Shown: piece after piece, positions 1 through 16,194 of the stretch
Layout of the letters: each line of letters begins with the position of its first letter
How positions within the stretch are numbered: the stretch's first letter is position 1
Assembly (NCBI RefSeq): GCF_947507565.1
Contig: NC_089194.1
Coordinates: 1,054,001 to 1,118,000 of the forward strand
Length of the DNA stretch: 64,000 bases
From: Oscarella lobularis
Taxonomy: Eukaryota > Porifera > Homoscleromorpha > Homosclerophorida > Oscarellidae
Reading direction: 5' to 3'
Program-made: the position numbers and the translations under genes
Notes under the pieces: generated by a model
What the model was told of the DNA's origin: nothing
Seen by the model: only the letters and a program-made list of their open reading frames with translations
The model's database searches: none

Positions 1-1784
1 GATACGGATTGTAAGATCAGATTATGTCCGACAAGTAAGTGTTTCCTAAAGTGGAGATCATCTCTAATTTCCGGTACATATGCGTGCACGGTTGTATATG
101 AAGAGTTATGATTTATGAGCATTTCTTGCTCCTCGCAATTAACAGACGTCACTTAATGTACTAATTCGTTTTCTGTTTAGCTTGCGTGGGATGTCCGTCG
201 TGGAACCAATTGTGTGTTCGTTTTTGGAGAAAAGCAATCGGTTGTCCGTCGTGGGACAGCTGCTGTTTGAAAATTGCTGACGTCCCATGCGTTGCTCGCA
301 ACTTGATTTGCAAGTCGATGCACTCTATCGCTTACAATTCAGTTTTTTTCGCGGAAAAGATCTTACAACTTAGGAGCTTCATATTGCGCAAAGCCTATGA
401 AGCTTTAGACGCAACCAAGCAGGCACACGTCGTTGGAAGTGAAGTGACGAGTTTGCTTGCCCAGTATGGTCCGCAAGGAATCGTCGACATTAAAAGAGTA
501 GATTTCGACGTCAACATCGAACTTCTTGATGCGAGTAGTCTTTTATGCACCGTCGTCGCTCGGTTTGGCAATCGAGAGAGGCGTTTCAATATTCCCCTGC
601 AGCGGAATAGCGTAAAAGGCATGGCTTCGGATATGGCCAAAGAGTTTCTTCGTGGCATTGAGGGACGACGTCGACGAAGCGTTCCAGAACTTCGTCGATT
701 ATCGAGCTCCGCATCCACATCGACGAGCCGTTTTCGACGCGAAACTGACTCTCACCTCGCTTTTGTGAATGACGTCAACAAAGGATTAGCCCAGCTGAAA
801 AAGAAAATCGAGAATTTGGCTCTTCCTTTCAGCATCACTCCGCAGCAAACTCGCTCTCGTTTGCAACCTAAACCTCTGTCTGCAGAGGAGCTTAGAGCAC
901 CTGGTAAGCAAAGCTAATTATTATTAATTATTATTATTATTATACGGCATGCATCTGCTCTCCTTTCTTTAATTTATTCATTCATTCATTCATTCATTCA
1001 TTCATTCGTAATTCTTACTCCATAGATGCTGACCCTGATAAATGCGCGTTTTTCAAGAAACTCAATGATACTCTTGAAAAGATACCTCTTGCCTTAAAAA
1101 TCGTCTCCAAGAGCTGGACAACGAGCTATGCCAACTATACAATCGCTTCCCGAAATATTTCGGTGGAGCTTGGTAAAACAAAGACTGCTTTCAAACAGGC
1201 TCAAGAAGAAGAGAAAAGTCTAGCGGATCTCGTCGAAACCGCAAAAAGTTTGACGGGCGTCGATTCGTCGTCTCCTCTTCTTACGCAAGAAGACAAGGAG
1301 GCTTTCAGGAAAACTTCAGAAGATTTCGATATCACCAAATCCGTGTTTAATGAAGTTGAAAAAGGTACTCAGTGCATGGGGAATAATAGAAATCACTCGA
1401 TTGTTGCTTTTTTTCATTTATTTCGATTCAGTTGAAAGGAAGTGGAACGAAACGCTCAAAGACTGGTTTAAAAACAGGCAAAAAATCCTTTTTCCGGAAG
1501 AAGTAATGGGCTTGTCGCTCAAGGAGTATCTCAAGGAAGCATTCAACGCGTTGAGAAATCTCTACCCGAACGTTCCTGATGAAGATACAGATTCAACCGT
1601 GGACGAAGTGGACGAAGTGGAAGAGGTCGTTTCTCTGATGCCAGATGACTGTCTATAGTGACTTTTTCGTTAATAGGATATGAATGAGCTGATTGACTCC
1701 GATACGGCGATCAAATCAAAGGAAGCTGCAACCAATGTACTCGATGCCCTGAAGAGAATAGGGGATTTTTTCTGCCCCAGTTAA
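1..1784 (+). CDS. Secreted-type protein, C-terminal part (5' end outside window)
   Basis: The 3' end of a multi-exon gene of unrecognised family. Proposed exons are <1-34, 181-903, 1026-1364, 1432-1625 and 1677-1784 (stop TAA). All junctions keep phase, and introns after the first are 51-122 bp. The protein has Cys-rich GCPSW motifs, a helical stretch, then a beta-type segment (DIKRVDFDVNIELL, followed by a dibasic RRRRS site). The same order (Cys motifs, amphipathic helix, FDLDLG-like strands, GRRS site, basic helix) is seen at the C-termini of the two giant secreted proteins at 11220-15946 and 17047-21715, so I infer a paralogue of those. The last exons are acidic and helical. The 51-bp final intron has a weak donor (GTCGTT), so the last exon is the least certain. 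Function is unknown, and a secreted matrix role is inference. Confidence 0.6.
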
Positions 1785-2402
1785 CCTTGCTGAAGCTGAC
1801 TTGTCACTGTCCCGTTTAGGTGTTGAATTTGAATGTTCGCGGTTGTCTGTGTTGCACGCTGTTTATGTATCTCTTAGGCGCAAGTATGGTCTAATAAACA
1901 AAGTCAAAAAACGCACTGAAGTGAAATTGACAACGATTCTGTGGCCCGTATATCCGGGTAGGGTAATCGGTTTTTCCTTGGTTTTTCAAGAAAAACCGTT
2001 TACCCTACACGGATATACGGGCGTCAGACAAAAGCATTACATCACCGTAAGTTCTTCTTTGACACGCCCATTTCGTTGTTTTTTAAGAGCGAGGCCTTTT
2101 TCACGGAAATTCGATTTTATGGAGTGTTTTAATTTTCAATAATTATTTCTAGTTAAGAAAGTCTTTCTTACATATAAAAATATTTATTACAAGCTCTATA
2201 GGTACAGTAGTCTCTTTTAATTAATTAATAAGCTTTATCACATATAGAGCGGTCGAGAAGGAACCAATCAGAAGGGGCTATTTCACAAAAAAGTCACGTG
2301 AAGAGAGGGAAAGCATTTTTAAATAAATTGCAGTGCGCACATTTTTCAAAGCAAATCGAAAGAAACTATAATAGTCATAAAACGCTGTCCGTGGCGTACG
2401 TC
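1785..2402. other. Intergenic gap between convergent genes
   Basis: AT-rich DNA of about 620 bp between the stop of the left-edge gene and the 3' end of the USP19-like gene, which lies on the opposite strand. Apart from the hairpin at 1943-2023, I see no gene, RNA or repeat here. Confidence 0.6.
1943..2023. repeat. Long imperfect inverted repeat (hairpin)
   Basis: The left arm starting GCCCGTATATCCG is the near-perfect reverse complement of the right arm ending CGGATATACGGGC, with arms of about 35 bp and only a few mismatches. It could be a folded-back MITE remnant or an RNA hairpin. No transposase is nearby. Confidence 0.65.
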
Positions 2403-6321
<3,919 letters not shown>

Positions 6322-6802
6322 GGAGCAAAGTAGAACTTCGAATATAAAATACACGTGATTTCTATACGGGCATGTTATGATGTAAATGCAGACTGTGCAT
6401 ACAGCAGTAAGTTGCATCTCCTTTTAGAATGGATTCAATTTTATCTATTTGCACTGTGTAATGGACTTGGCTATCAATAAATAAAATACACGAATATATT
6501 TCAGATGTGACACGTGACGTATAGAGACAGACAAACGAAGAAGAAACAAAGCAGACAAAATTTTGTTCACTCTCTCGCGCAATTCGGTCAATAATAAACC
6601 GGCTTCTCATGTCCATAACTCATGTAGTTTGCTCCTCCTCCGCTACAATGCAAACGAGAAGCAACGCCCTCCAAGTAGTGCAAATCATTTCGAACAGCGT
6701 GGAGCGCACCGTGAGCTCTCACCAGCGTCCCGTGAAGCAAACCAAACAAATTCTAAATAAAATAGAAAAATCTTTATTTCCAATATGAGCATTTGTATTT
6801 TT
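6322..6802. other. Intergenic gap with a repeat shared with 16768-16835
   Basis: This 480-bp stretch lies between the USP19-like start and the end of the alanine-rich gene. Its segment 6590-6665 (containing CCGCTACAATGCAAACGAGA) recurs diverged at 16768-16835, immediately upstream of the second giant gene's promoter. A minus-strand AATAAA poly(A) signal for the alanine-rich gene reads at 6778-6773. No other gene is visible. Confidence 0.5.
6773..6778 (-). other. Poly(A) signal AATAAA
   Basis: AATAAA on the minus strand, 25 bp past the TAA stop of the alanine-rich secreted protein gene. Confidence 0.6.
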
Positions 6803-9800
6803 TTAAACCTTTTCCAAGCTTCCTACAACTTCTTGAAGTTCATGGCCAAGTTGATGACCCATTGCTGCCATGCTAATGGCTTTTGAAACATACTGGTTCA
6901 AGTCGAGGCCAGTGGAAGCGCGTACACGGCTGCTAATGTGATGCAAAATGGTCTGGTACTGACGCCCGTCTTGGGTAATCAAGTAGTGATGAACCTTATC
7001 CCTCCATCGCTCAAAGGCTAAAATATAAATGATCAAAGATAGCGTTTACGTTATTTTGTGCCTACCGTCTTTCATTACGGAATTCAGAGTGGCCAAGGTG
7101 TGAGTGTTGTCCTTCTTTATTGCCTCGGAATTGTTGGTCATGACCTGACGAAGTTGAGAGAGTGCCTGATAACCCAAGTGATTGTTCTCGTTGTAGTCTT
7201 TATGCAATTGCTCCCACTGCTCGTATGATTCCGACACAAGATGAACGATGCTGCCCAGGACGTGGGAAAGAGTCCTTATCACCGTACAAGCCGATTCTAA
7301 CAAGGCAAAAAGGAAATTAGACGCCAACCTATCAATCAGATGTCATGCAGAGGGCGGATCGACTGTCAAAAGCAAATCACCTAATCAATTAGAACTCTCG
7401 GACCCCTGTCAATCAAGTGTCATGCAGAGGGCGGATCGACTTGTCAAAAAGCCAATCGGCTAATCAAATAGAGACCCACCTCCATGACGCAAAGGCGGTA
7501 TAATGAGATGATCCGCTTTGGCCGAGTAAACTTTTACGCTCTCAGCGAACTGATGAAGTTCTCGCGATTCGTCAATGAACTCCACAATTTCGTCTCGCAA
7601 TTGCGCCGTCCTATTCGTCACGTTATACGACGTCTTCATCTCGACCCTCGCCTCCACAACAACCCTTTTCCCGTTCGCCAAAGCCACCACCTAGGAGAAA
7701 AACCTTACTTATAATAATTACATATTCTCTCCTAGTTATATTACCTGGGTAAAATTTTCCATTTTGTCTCGCGTTTTTACGGCCGCCTCGACCAACTTAT
7801 ACAGAGCGCCGTGCACTTTGTCGTGATGCTGATCTGTCGACGAACTCGTCGTCGCGTCGTTGTAGAATTTCGTCGCATCCACGGCGGCGTGTCCGTAGAC
7901 GGCCGCTCCGTGAACGGTAGCCATCATTTGTTGAACGGTCGCATTCTGACTGTGATTTCTCGCCGCGTGAAGCGCCGCTTCCTTTGCCGCCTCCAACGCT
8001 TTGGCGACGGCTTGGGCCGCTATTTTCACCGTATTCATCTTCTCGGTCGTTGCCATGGAAGCCATCATTTTTCCTTGTTTCGCCGTCTTGTTTATCTTCG
8101 CTGCCATGTCGTGTTCTTCGCGCATTCTCGCGTTTCGCTTCGTTTCCTCGGCGTGCTTCTTCGCCATCTGGAAATGCTTCACCGAATCCCGATAGACGGC
8201 GTCGCGATGATGCTCCGCCACTTGCTTCGCGTGTTGCGCCGCTTTGACGGCGGCGTACAAAGCGTCGACAACCGCTCTCGTCTTTTGATGCGGCACCGTC
8301 ATCTTCTGCGCCATAGCCGTCATTTCCTTGACTTCCGCGTGGGCGCGGTTGGCCTGATGCGCTGCAAGACTCATCTTTTTCATCATGGTAGTGGTGATCG
8401 ATACGGCGTGCTGAGCGCGAGCCAATTTCTCTTCGATTTTCGTCATATTTCGCCTCTTGTATTCGGCGCGCGCGGCCTCCTCTTTCTTCGCTAGTTCCGC
8501 TCGATGCTCCGCCATAATTTTCCGGATCACGTGGAACACGTCGCCGGCTATTGCTCTCGCTTTGTGCAACGCCCTGTGAACTTTTTCCCCGTCCAAATGC
8601 CGACGCTTCGCTTCTCCTTTCTCCAGTCCGCCGACGGCGACTTCGACGGCGTCCGCCGCTTTCCGCAACGCTTCCGCTATATCCAACGATTCGCCCGTAC
8701 GATGTTTCTCCGCGACGTCCGCCGCGTGTTTCGCGGCGACGATCGCGTGTCGCGCCGCCTCCATCGCGTGCTGTATCGCATCTCCCTTGTGCCGGTGAAT
8801 TTCGCCGTCCATGCGATATCCGTGCTCGGCGAAGTGACGCAGCTTGGTGACGAGCTCTCTCACGCCCGTCGACAACGTCATTTTATCGGCGTCGCTTGCG
8901 TGCTTCTTCGCTCCGGCCAGCACCTTTATCGCGTGATCAATTCGTTTCGGTCGAAAATGATAATGCAGAGCGTGTCGTATCGCATTCGCCGCGTGCTGCA
9001 ACGCTTTCGCCGCCTGCAAGCCCGTTTTCTCCAACGTCCCTTGACTCCGATCCGCCGTGACGAGCTTCATCGCCGACGCAATTGCCATTTCTTGCTTCGC
9101 CGCTTTCTCCATAGCGCGCATCTTCTCCAGCCGATCCTTGATCGCTTCCATGGCAATCTCCGCCGCGTTGAGTCGAGCGCGAAGCACCGCCTCGTCGGCT
9201 GTATACGGCTTCGCTTTCGCCTTTTCCGCTGCCGCCTTTTCCGCCTTCGCCTTCTCACTCGCGTTTCGCAACGCCTCGTGCACGTGCTCGGCGGCTACGG
9301 CCGCCATTCGCGCCGCATCGTGAATGACGCTCGCGAGACGATGGGCGTTCGTCGGCGTCGCCGTTTCCGCCGCTTTCACCGACGCCGACGCCAAATCGGT
9401 GGCGGCTTGCAAACTCGAACCGATTTGCGTTTTCCCCTTCTTCTTCGCCATTTCTGCCGCTTTTCGCGCCGCTTTGATCCAATTGCGAACGGACTGGATA
9501 GCGTGGCCGAAGAGCGTGCGACGATGAGCGTGGTAGAGTTCCTCGGACGCCTTTCCCTCTTGACCGAGTCGTCGCAACGTTTTCGCCGCGGCGCGAACGG
9601 CGACTTGGGTCGAGACGGCGAGAACGGCGCCCGCCACGGTCTTCGCTTTTGTGATCACTTCCTTGGAGTGATTCACGTGCGATGCTCGACCGTGCGTCGC
9701 CACCTGGACCGCCATTTTGGTGATAGTAAGCGTCTTTTTCACGGCGTCGCTTAGCGCTTTGGCGCACGACACCGTATCGTTGTCTTTCGCCGCCATCGAA

Positions 9801-10636
9801 GCGTTTGCGTGCTTAGCTATCTCCATTTCCGCCTCTTCCGCCTTGTCGACCGACTGGCGAGCTTGATCGGCGGCGTGCTCCATCGCTTTCGCCGCTCCCG
9901 TCGCCGCTTCGACTTGGGCGCGAATCGTGTCGATGTTCGACGCAGTTTTCTCCTCTTCCTTCAGAACGTTCATCACCTCCGCCGATCTATTGGCTAGCAT
10001 CGAGACATTGCTCTTTATTTCGGCTAAGGTACTAGTGTTGGTGTAAGCGGGCGAGTCGGACATCGACGCATTGAGCTCTTGAAGCGATGACATAAGAGAT
10101 CCGGTGGCGCTTTTGCCCATTTCCTCGAGAGCGGCTTCGCCTCCCTCCTTATAATTCATGTACGCTGTCATTATCATTGACTCCATATCTTCCATAGCGT
10201 CCGCACTCGCGTTATAATAACTCTCCGCCGCCGTGTAATTCTCCGGGTTGGCATTGTAGACTCTCTTCGCTTCTACAACGGACGGCTTCTCTTCCCAAAG
10301 AGCCTTCGCCTCCTTCTCCATTTTAATCGCCGACTGAACGGCGACGATTGCTTTGTGCGAATGAGCGAACGATTCCCTGGGGTCACTGACCGCGGTGTCA
10401 ATCGCACTTGATTTCTCTGCGGCAGCCGTGTCTCCGTAATCGCTCACTTTGACTTTTAAAGATTTCATGTCGGTGGCAGTCTCTTTCATAATTGGCACGA
10501 CGAACGGTGAATCCTTAGGGTCGTTTTCGTCATCGGCTCCAGAGCCGCCGCCCTGAATTTCTTCGTTGTTGGCTTCGGCTCCAGAGACGCGCAACAAAAA
10601 AAGGAAAGTGACGAGAAAAGGCTTGAATAAACCCAT
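6803..10636 (-). CDS. Giant alanine/histidine-rich helical secreted protein
   Basis: A 1182-aa protein from four in-phase exons: 10636-7745, 7690-7480, 7296-7066 and 7017-6803. It begins with a signal peptide (MGLFKPFLVTFLFLLRVSGA) and an acidic spacer. About 800 residues follow of almost pure helix made of Ala, Lys, Glu, His and Met in short repeated blocks such as AAKHAADVAEKH and KAADAVEVAV. Several N-glycosylation sequons occur. The last three exons encode a more ordinary helical tail. Composition suggests a long rod or bundle, and the periodic His could bind metal or act as a pH switch (inference). It is divergent from the beta-rich giant at 11220, sharing a 583-bp intergenic region, so co-expression is plausible. 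I do not recognise the family. GC-rich third positions in the big exon give long shadow frames on the other strand. Confidence 0.82.
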
Positions 10637-11219
10637 CCTAAAAAAAAGACCTAGTTGTTGCCGATCTTGTAATTAGAACGATTTCAAGTTAAACGTAGGT
10701 CACTACACTATGCAACGTTTTCTAAGCGTCAGCTAGAATGCATTCATTAAACAGAGCATTAAAAGCACCATGGGTTCCAAGTGGAGCACCCGTTAGCTAG
10801 TACTCGCTTTCTCTAAACAACGTTAGAGGAAAAGACGCAAGAGAATTTCTACTTAGAATAATAGTACAGGGGCTAACGATTGAGCTGCATGCAAAACGGA
10901 CACGTCGTACCTTTCCTCCCACTTGAAGACCTTGAATTTCAACTTGAGCTGTTGGTCTTCAACTGAATAAAAAAAGGAAAGGCGATCAACTTTAATCCCC
11001 TCCAAGTGCCACGTGCACTATTAAAGTCTAACTGTCAAAACAAAGGGATGTCCACTTACCTTGCAAAAACACTTGAAAAAACGTACATCTCATTTCCTCC
11101 TAATATCATCAATCAATATCCTGCTAAATGTTTTCGCTCGCGACTCAACTTTAAAACCGTCGAACGCTTCAAGTTCCAATCATTGGACTCGAGGGAGAAA
11201 GACATCGGGACCAGCAGCG
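10637..11219. promoter_or_regulatory. Divergent promoter region of two giant secreted-protein genes
   Basis: 583 bp separate the start codons of the alanine-rich protein (minus) and the beta-rich giant (plus). The right part, from about 11013, is repeated upstream of the tandem copy at 16846-17046: ACTATTAAAG, then ACATCTCATTTCCTCCTAAT, then CTTTAAAACCGTCGAACGC-like blocks. Core promoter sequence was therefore duplicated along with the gene. No clear TATA box was assigned. Confidence 0.5.
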
Positions 11220-14200
11220 ATGCAGCTGTTACGCAGTCTCGTTTTTCTACTCGTTCTCGCGGCTGCAACAGATGCAATTCCTGAAATCGTCACTACCATA
11301 TCAAACCTGATTTTCGGTCGTTCCCTCGAAACTCTCGAAACCAAAGTCGAATTCGACGGAAGTCTTGAGACGGAATTTCGAGGAGACGTCAAAGTCGGAG
11401 AGACACTCACTATCACCGAGCTCATAGAAATAATGACGCCGAAATTTTTGAAGAACGTCTCCGATTCGCTTGTAAAGAACTTCAAAAACAGTCCACTCGA
11501 TTTCAGAGTGAAAAACTTTACAGTGTCCAAAAGCCCGGCTTCATTCTCCTTAGGAACGGAGGAGTCGTCCTCGTACACGATCATCAAGAACTTTGTCACT
11601 CTCACTAACGTCACCGCTTACATCAAAGTCACAGTCGATCTGTCACGAGGCGCCGAAACGGCGAGCCGATTTCAAATCAATCAATTCTCGTTGAACGGAA
11701 AATGGATCATCTCCCAAAAGTGCTTCACGTTCCACGTCGATCTGATGATATACGATGGCGAATACGTCATCAGCGGCGGACCCTGCGACGGAGTTCTCCG
11801 CGTCGGAGAATTCATTCAGTCTCTCGGCACGACCTTATTTCCCAATACGTCCACGTCGTCGACTTTAAGAACGCTTCATTTGGACCGATTTAACATCGAA
11901 GATGCCGGCTTTTACGGAAAGTATATGCGCGGCACAGGACTCGGCTTTTCCTTGTATGGAAATCCCACGTTTCACCTACCCGGAACTACGATTACGGCTC
12001 ACGGTAACTTGATCGTGCATCGCTATAGCGCGACGGAGGACGGTGCAGAAAAACGCTGGGTCGTTACCGTCGTTCTCGGCGTCGACTCGTTCAAACTGGC
12101 CGACGTTTTGAAACGAATTGGAAATATTGACATTTCGCAAGTTCCGGGATTGGGAAGTCTTCGCGTACCGAACGCTTCTCTCGTCATCTCCACAAACGAC
12201 GTAGATCCGAATCTAGTCGAGAATAAACTCGACGAGTTGACGCTATCCATGGGACCTATAGAAAAAGGCGTAGCTCTCGTGACAGACCTACCTCTTAGTA
12301 CGGGTAACCTTCGCTCCTTCTTGCGGTTCGGAAACGGAAACGTCAAATTCTCTATCGACGACACGGCGTCGGTTTTGAAACTCAAAACCGTCGTCGATCT
12401 TTTCACAAACGGCTATACGGAAGCCGAAATACAGAAACGCTTACCGGGCCCCATAGCGAACGTTATCAACGCCATATTGAACATTCGCGTGTCAAAATTC
12501 GATTACGTCAATAATCCGCGGTCGGTCAGCATGGAATTGCGTCTCGACGGGAACTACGTTCTTGTGTCGAACTACGTTGAAGTTAGCGATGTTGTAGCGA
12601 ATATCAATATCGCGCTATCAACGCCGAGAAAAACGACGTTTTCAGCGACAAGCAATTGGTATGTTGCTGGAACGAATTTCACTCTCAACATCGAATCGCC
12701 GCCAAGTGGCACGGGTTTCGTTCTCACGGCAACGGCGCCGGAAATTCGTATCGGACAATTGATTAAGAAATTTTCAGCGAGATTTCTTCCGGATGCAATT
12801 ACGGTGATAATTGAAAAAGTCAATTTGACTGGTTTCGTCATATCGGAGCCGAGCATTTCTCTGACACTTTCGAGCGAGCTTTCCAGTCTTGACTTATCCG
12901 GAAAATTCGTTTTCGGCTCGTGGGGAGGCGCCACAGTGTCGGCGTCCATCATGAGACAGCAGGGCGAGTTGAATTTTCTATTCGGCGTCGATTTCAGTGA
13001 CTTTAAATTGAGCGAGCTCATCAAATCGCTGACGGGATTGTCGATCGGTGCGCTGTCGCTTTTAGATCAAAGTCTCAAGTGCGGAATCGTTTTCAGTCGT
13101 AACGTCGTCAACGCACCTGCGCTGAAGGGAGCTGCACTTAGTCAGATCAATGACGTCAAACCTGGACTCACGATCATAGCGTTTTTGACTATACCGGAAT
13201 CCTGCAACTCCTCGTTCTGCAGATTCATTCACAAGTATTTTGGAAATCCGAGCTTCTTCATCAGCGTCAACATTCAATCTCTCACCCAATTCGTTCTCAA
13301 AGCCGGTCTCTCGAACCTTCAAATTGCACCCGGTTTCATTCTCAGCGAAGTTTCGCTCGAATTTGCAATCGGAACGGAGAACTACATCGGAATCAACGCC
13401 GCTGTACGAATCGACGCAATCAACTCGACATTCAGCGTGGCAATTCGCGTCGGTCAAGCCGGACTCGAGATCATGTTAGACATGGTGGGACATTGGATAA
13501 AACCGTTCGAAATTCCGTTTCTTCAAGTGCGCGGCTTGCACGCCGGTATTGCGTTTCACGATCCCTTCGGAATCGGAGGCATCGAATTAGGAGGAAGCGT
13601 GACGTTCGGACTTCCGCCCGTCCCGCCAAACGCCATCGACGTTGATATCTACGTCGGCATCGACATTAGAGACCCGAATAAGAACTGGTTCTACTTCCAC
13701 ATCAATAAATTGACGATGAATGCGCTTCTGCGCGCCTTCGGAATTAACGTCACATTGCCGCGCGTCTTGGGCGATAGCGGTTTTCCGTACGGCGCAACGG
13801 TCTCGTACGCCGCGTCGGCGCACGTGCTACCTCAACTAATGATTCCGGAAGGCTTCCGGTTGAATGGGACTCTCGATATTTTCGGCTATCAAATCGCCGT
13901 CGATGTCGCCGTATCGACGACGAACATTCATATTGACATCGTGCTCGATCCGCTGAATCTCGCCGGAGGATTAATCGTCATATATCGCACCAGCAGCGAC
14001 ACGCATCACGGACCGAAATTCTACGTCGACGCCAAGCTCGGTCTTCCGCCGGTGATTAAGGTCAACATATCCGGGTACTGCAGTCTTTTGGGGGGATTAC
14101 TAAGAGCCGAAGTGATCATCCAAATCAACGACAAATTCACTTCCTTTTTCATTGCAGGGAAGATTTTCGTTCTGAATTTCAAATTGGAAGTTTACGCCAA

Positions 14201-15946
14201 TTACGGGTCGCTGAAGTCGGCGGGATTTCGCGCCAAAGGCTCAGTCGATACGAACGATTTGACGAAACTAGAACACGAAGTTGTCGCCGCCATACGCTCG
14301 TTCACCGCCGGCGTTCAAAATCAATTACGGGCGGCGAAAGAAAGAGTCTCCGGCGCAATTCGTCGCGTGGACGACACGTATCGAAAGGCGAAATCGAAAG
14401 AAGCCGCGTTTCACGCCGCCGTGCGCGATTTGCAAAAGAAAAAAGACAGTTTGGAAAGAACGCGAGTCGAAGTCAACCGAAAACTCGCCTCGCGCAGTTG
14501 CCATCGAAGTAAGCCGCAGAAAAAAAAACGCGACATCGCCGTTGAATTAAAATTCGCCTTATAGGTTGCCACGGTTGGGGATGCGTCGGAGCGTGGTTCA
14601 AAAAAGTCGGCTGCCACATTGCGAATGCCGGAAGATGGATTGGCAGGCAATTCGTCACAGCCGGGATACGAATCGCCCAAGCGGCGCTCAGCGCCGCCCA
14701 AGGCTTCGTTACCTTGGCGCGTCACCTCTACGACGCCGCTATACAAGTTCTAAACGTCGCCAAATTGGCGCTCAAAGGAGCGAACGTCTTTCTCGAGGGC
14801 CTGCGTCGCACGGCCGGGTTCGTCGGCAAAATCGCCGAAACGTTCATCGACGTCGTTTTCAACCAGATATTCCGACTTTGGTATTTGAAATTCGACTTGG
14901 AGTTGGGCTTGCTCCAAGGGGGCCACTTCTCTGGCTCCGTATCGCTGACGATATTGGGAAAACATCTCGAAGGAGAATTTTCGCTATCGATACGAAGTTT
15001 TAAGGAGATCGCCGAGAGCATATGGAATCGAATCAAGGGCGCGTTCAGCGGTCGACGTAGCGTCGAACAGGACGTCGTTCCCATCGATCCCATCGCCGTC
15101 GCCAAACTCGCGCGAAAACGACGCGAAGCGAAAACGATGCAACGTCGCGCCGCCAACGATGCGGAGACGCGACGTTTGCAACGGCTTCACAACGCGATCG
15201 TGCATCAAACGTTTCAGGGAATGAGAACGCATTTTCCGCCGTTACCGCATTCGCAAGGTTAGGGGGCCCCTCCATACGCTAACTCTAAATCGTACGCGCG
15301 TTCTTTTCGTAGAATCGACGTGTACGATTTTCGGGCGCATTCGTAGCGTTGCCGGATACTTTGCGGCTTACATTCGCACAGCTGCAATCCGCCATAGTTA
15401 TCACGTGGCGAGTTACAGTCGCGAAGTGGCTGCATACAACAAGTACCGGCCTCAGTCCTTGTGGGGAAAGGCCACTAGCCATCACTTCTGGGGAAAGGCC
15501 ACTTACCCTCGCCGTTACCATGGTACAAAATAATTTCATAGATTAGCCTCTCAATTTCTCGTCTTTTCTTTTTATAGATACCCGCGATATGCGTAGCTTG
15601 CTCAGCTCTATTCGGAGTCAGTTGATTAACGCCAATGGGGTCGGTTTCGTGAAAGCGCGCGTGGCTTTGGATCTTGCAATTAAAAAATCGACTCATCTTT
15701 ACTTGCAACAGTACGTCAACGTGGGATTGGGTATGATTCAAAGGCAACATCACAGCAGATTGACTGTTGCTAATACCATGGCAACGGTGAGTAAAAATAC
15801 GACAAATAGCGTGGGCAATATTTAAACGTGGAATTTTAATTTAGGCATTGAGAAGAATGTTTCACACTTCCTTGAACCGTGCCGGTCAAATGTCGAGAAA
15901 CGTTCTTCACGAGCTCAGCGTGTTGAAATCAAAACTGTCTTGTTAG
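11220..15946 (+). CDS. Giant beta-rich secreted protein, copy 1 (1500 aa)
   Basis: Five in-phase exons: 11220-14508, 14565-15257, 15313-15522, 15578-15786 and 15845-15946. The start chosen, MQLLRSLVFLLVLAAATDA, is a clean signal peptide. An upstream in-frame Met at 11061 lies in sequence conserved as promoter or 5'UTR. The first ~1000 residues are alternating hydrophobic beta strands arranged as repeated modules. One recurring pattern is GVDSFKLADVLKRI / GVDFSDFKLSELIK followed some 15 residues on by a LVxS strand. A basic helical linker follows, then a Cys cluster (HGWGC...VGC), a long amphipathic helix, a second strand-rich patch (VKFDLDLG-type), a GRRS site and basic helices. The 15313-15522 exon carries two WGKAT motifs. 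I do not recognise the family. Extracellular matrix or a lipid-binding scaffold are guesses. Compared with copy 2 it has one extra intron (14509-14564). Confidence 0.85.
14509..14564 (+). other. 56-bp intron present in copy 1 only
   Basis: A GTAAGC...TTATAG intron interrupts the Cys cluster of copy 1. The corresponding stretch of copy 2 (around 20350-20370) reads straight through as coding sequence. This implies gain in copy 1 or loss in copy 2 after the duplication. Confidence 0.65.
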
Positions 15947-16194
15947 GAAAAACCGGGCTCCGAAGACAAAACTCTGAAATTATTTCGTTATGTTTTTCTT
16001 TCTGTCTCTCTGTCTCTCTCTTTCGTTTTCTCTGTGGACGTGCATTGGTATTTGATATCGGTTAGTGTCAAAAATATATGTTGACCTCATCACTTCAACT
16101 ACCTTCATTTTTTCCTGACTAGAAATGTGAGTTCGCTCTCTTTCTCTCTCTCTTCTCTCACTGTCTCTTACTAAGCAAGTCTATTCGTCTCGCA

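Noticed and set aside
7811-9754. Long plus-strand open frames (up to 416 codons) opposite the alanine-rich gene
   Set aside because: They are shadows of GC-rich third positions in the minus-strand coding exon. They have Arg-rich nonsense composition and no splice or start context.
13062-13823. Minus-strand frames inside the giant secreted-protein genes
   Set aside because: Antisense shadows of a well-supported plus-strand coding exon, repeated in both copies only because the sense sequence is conserved.
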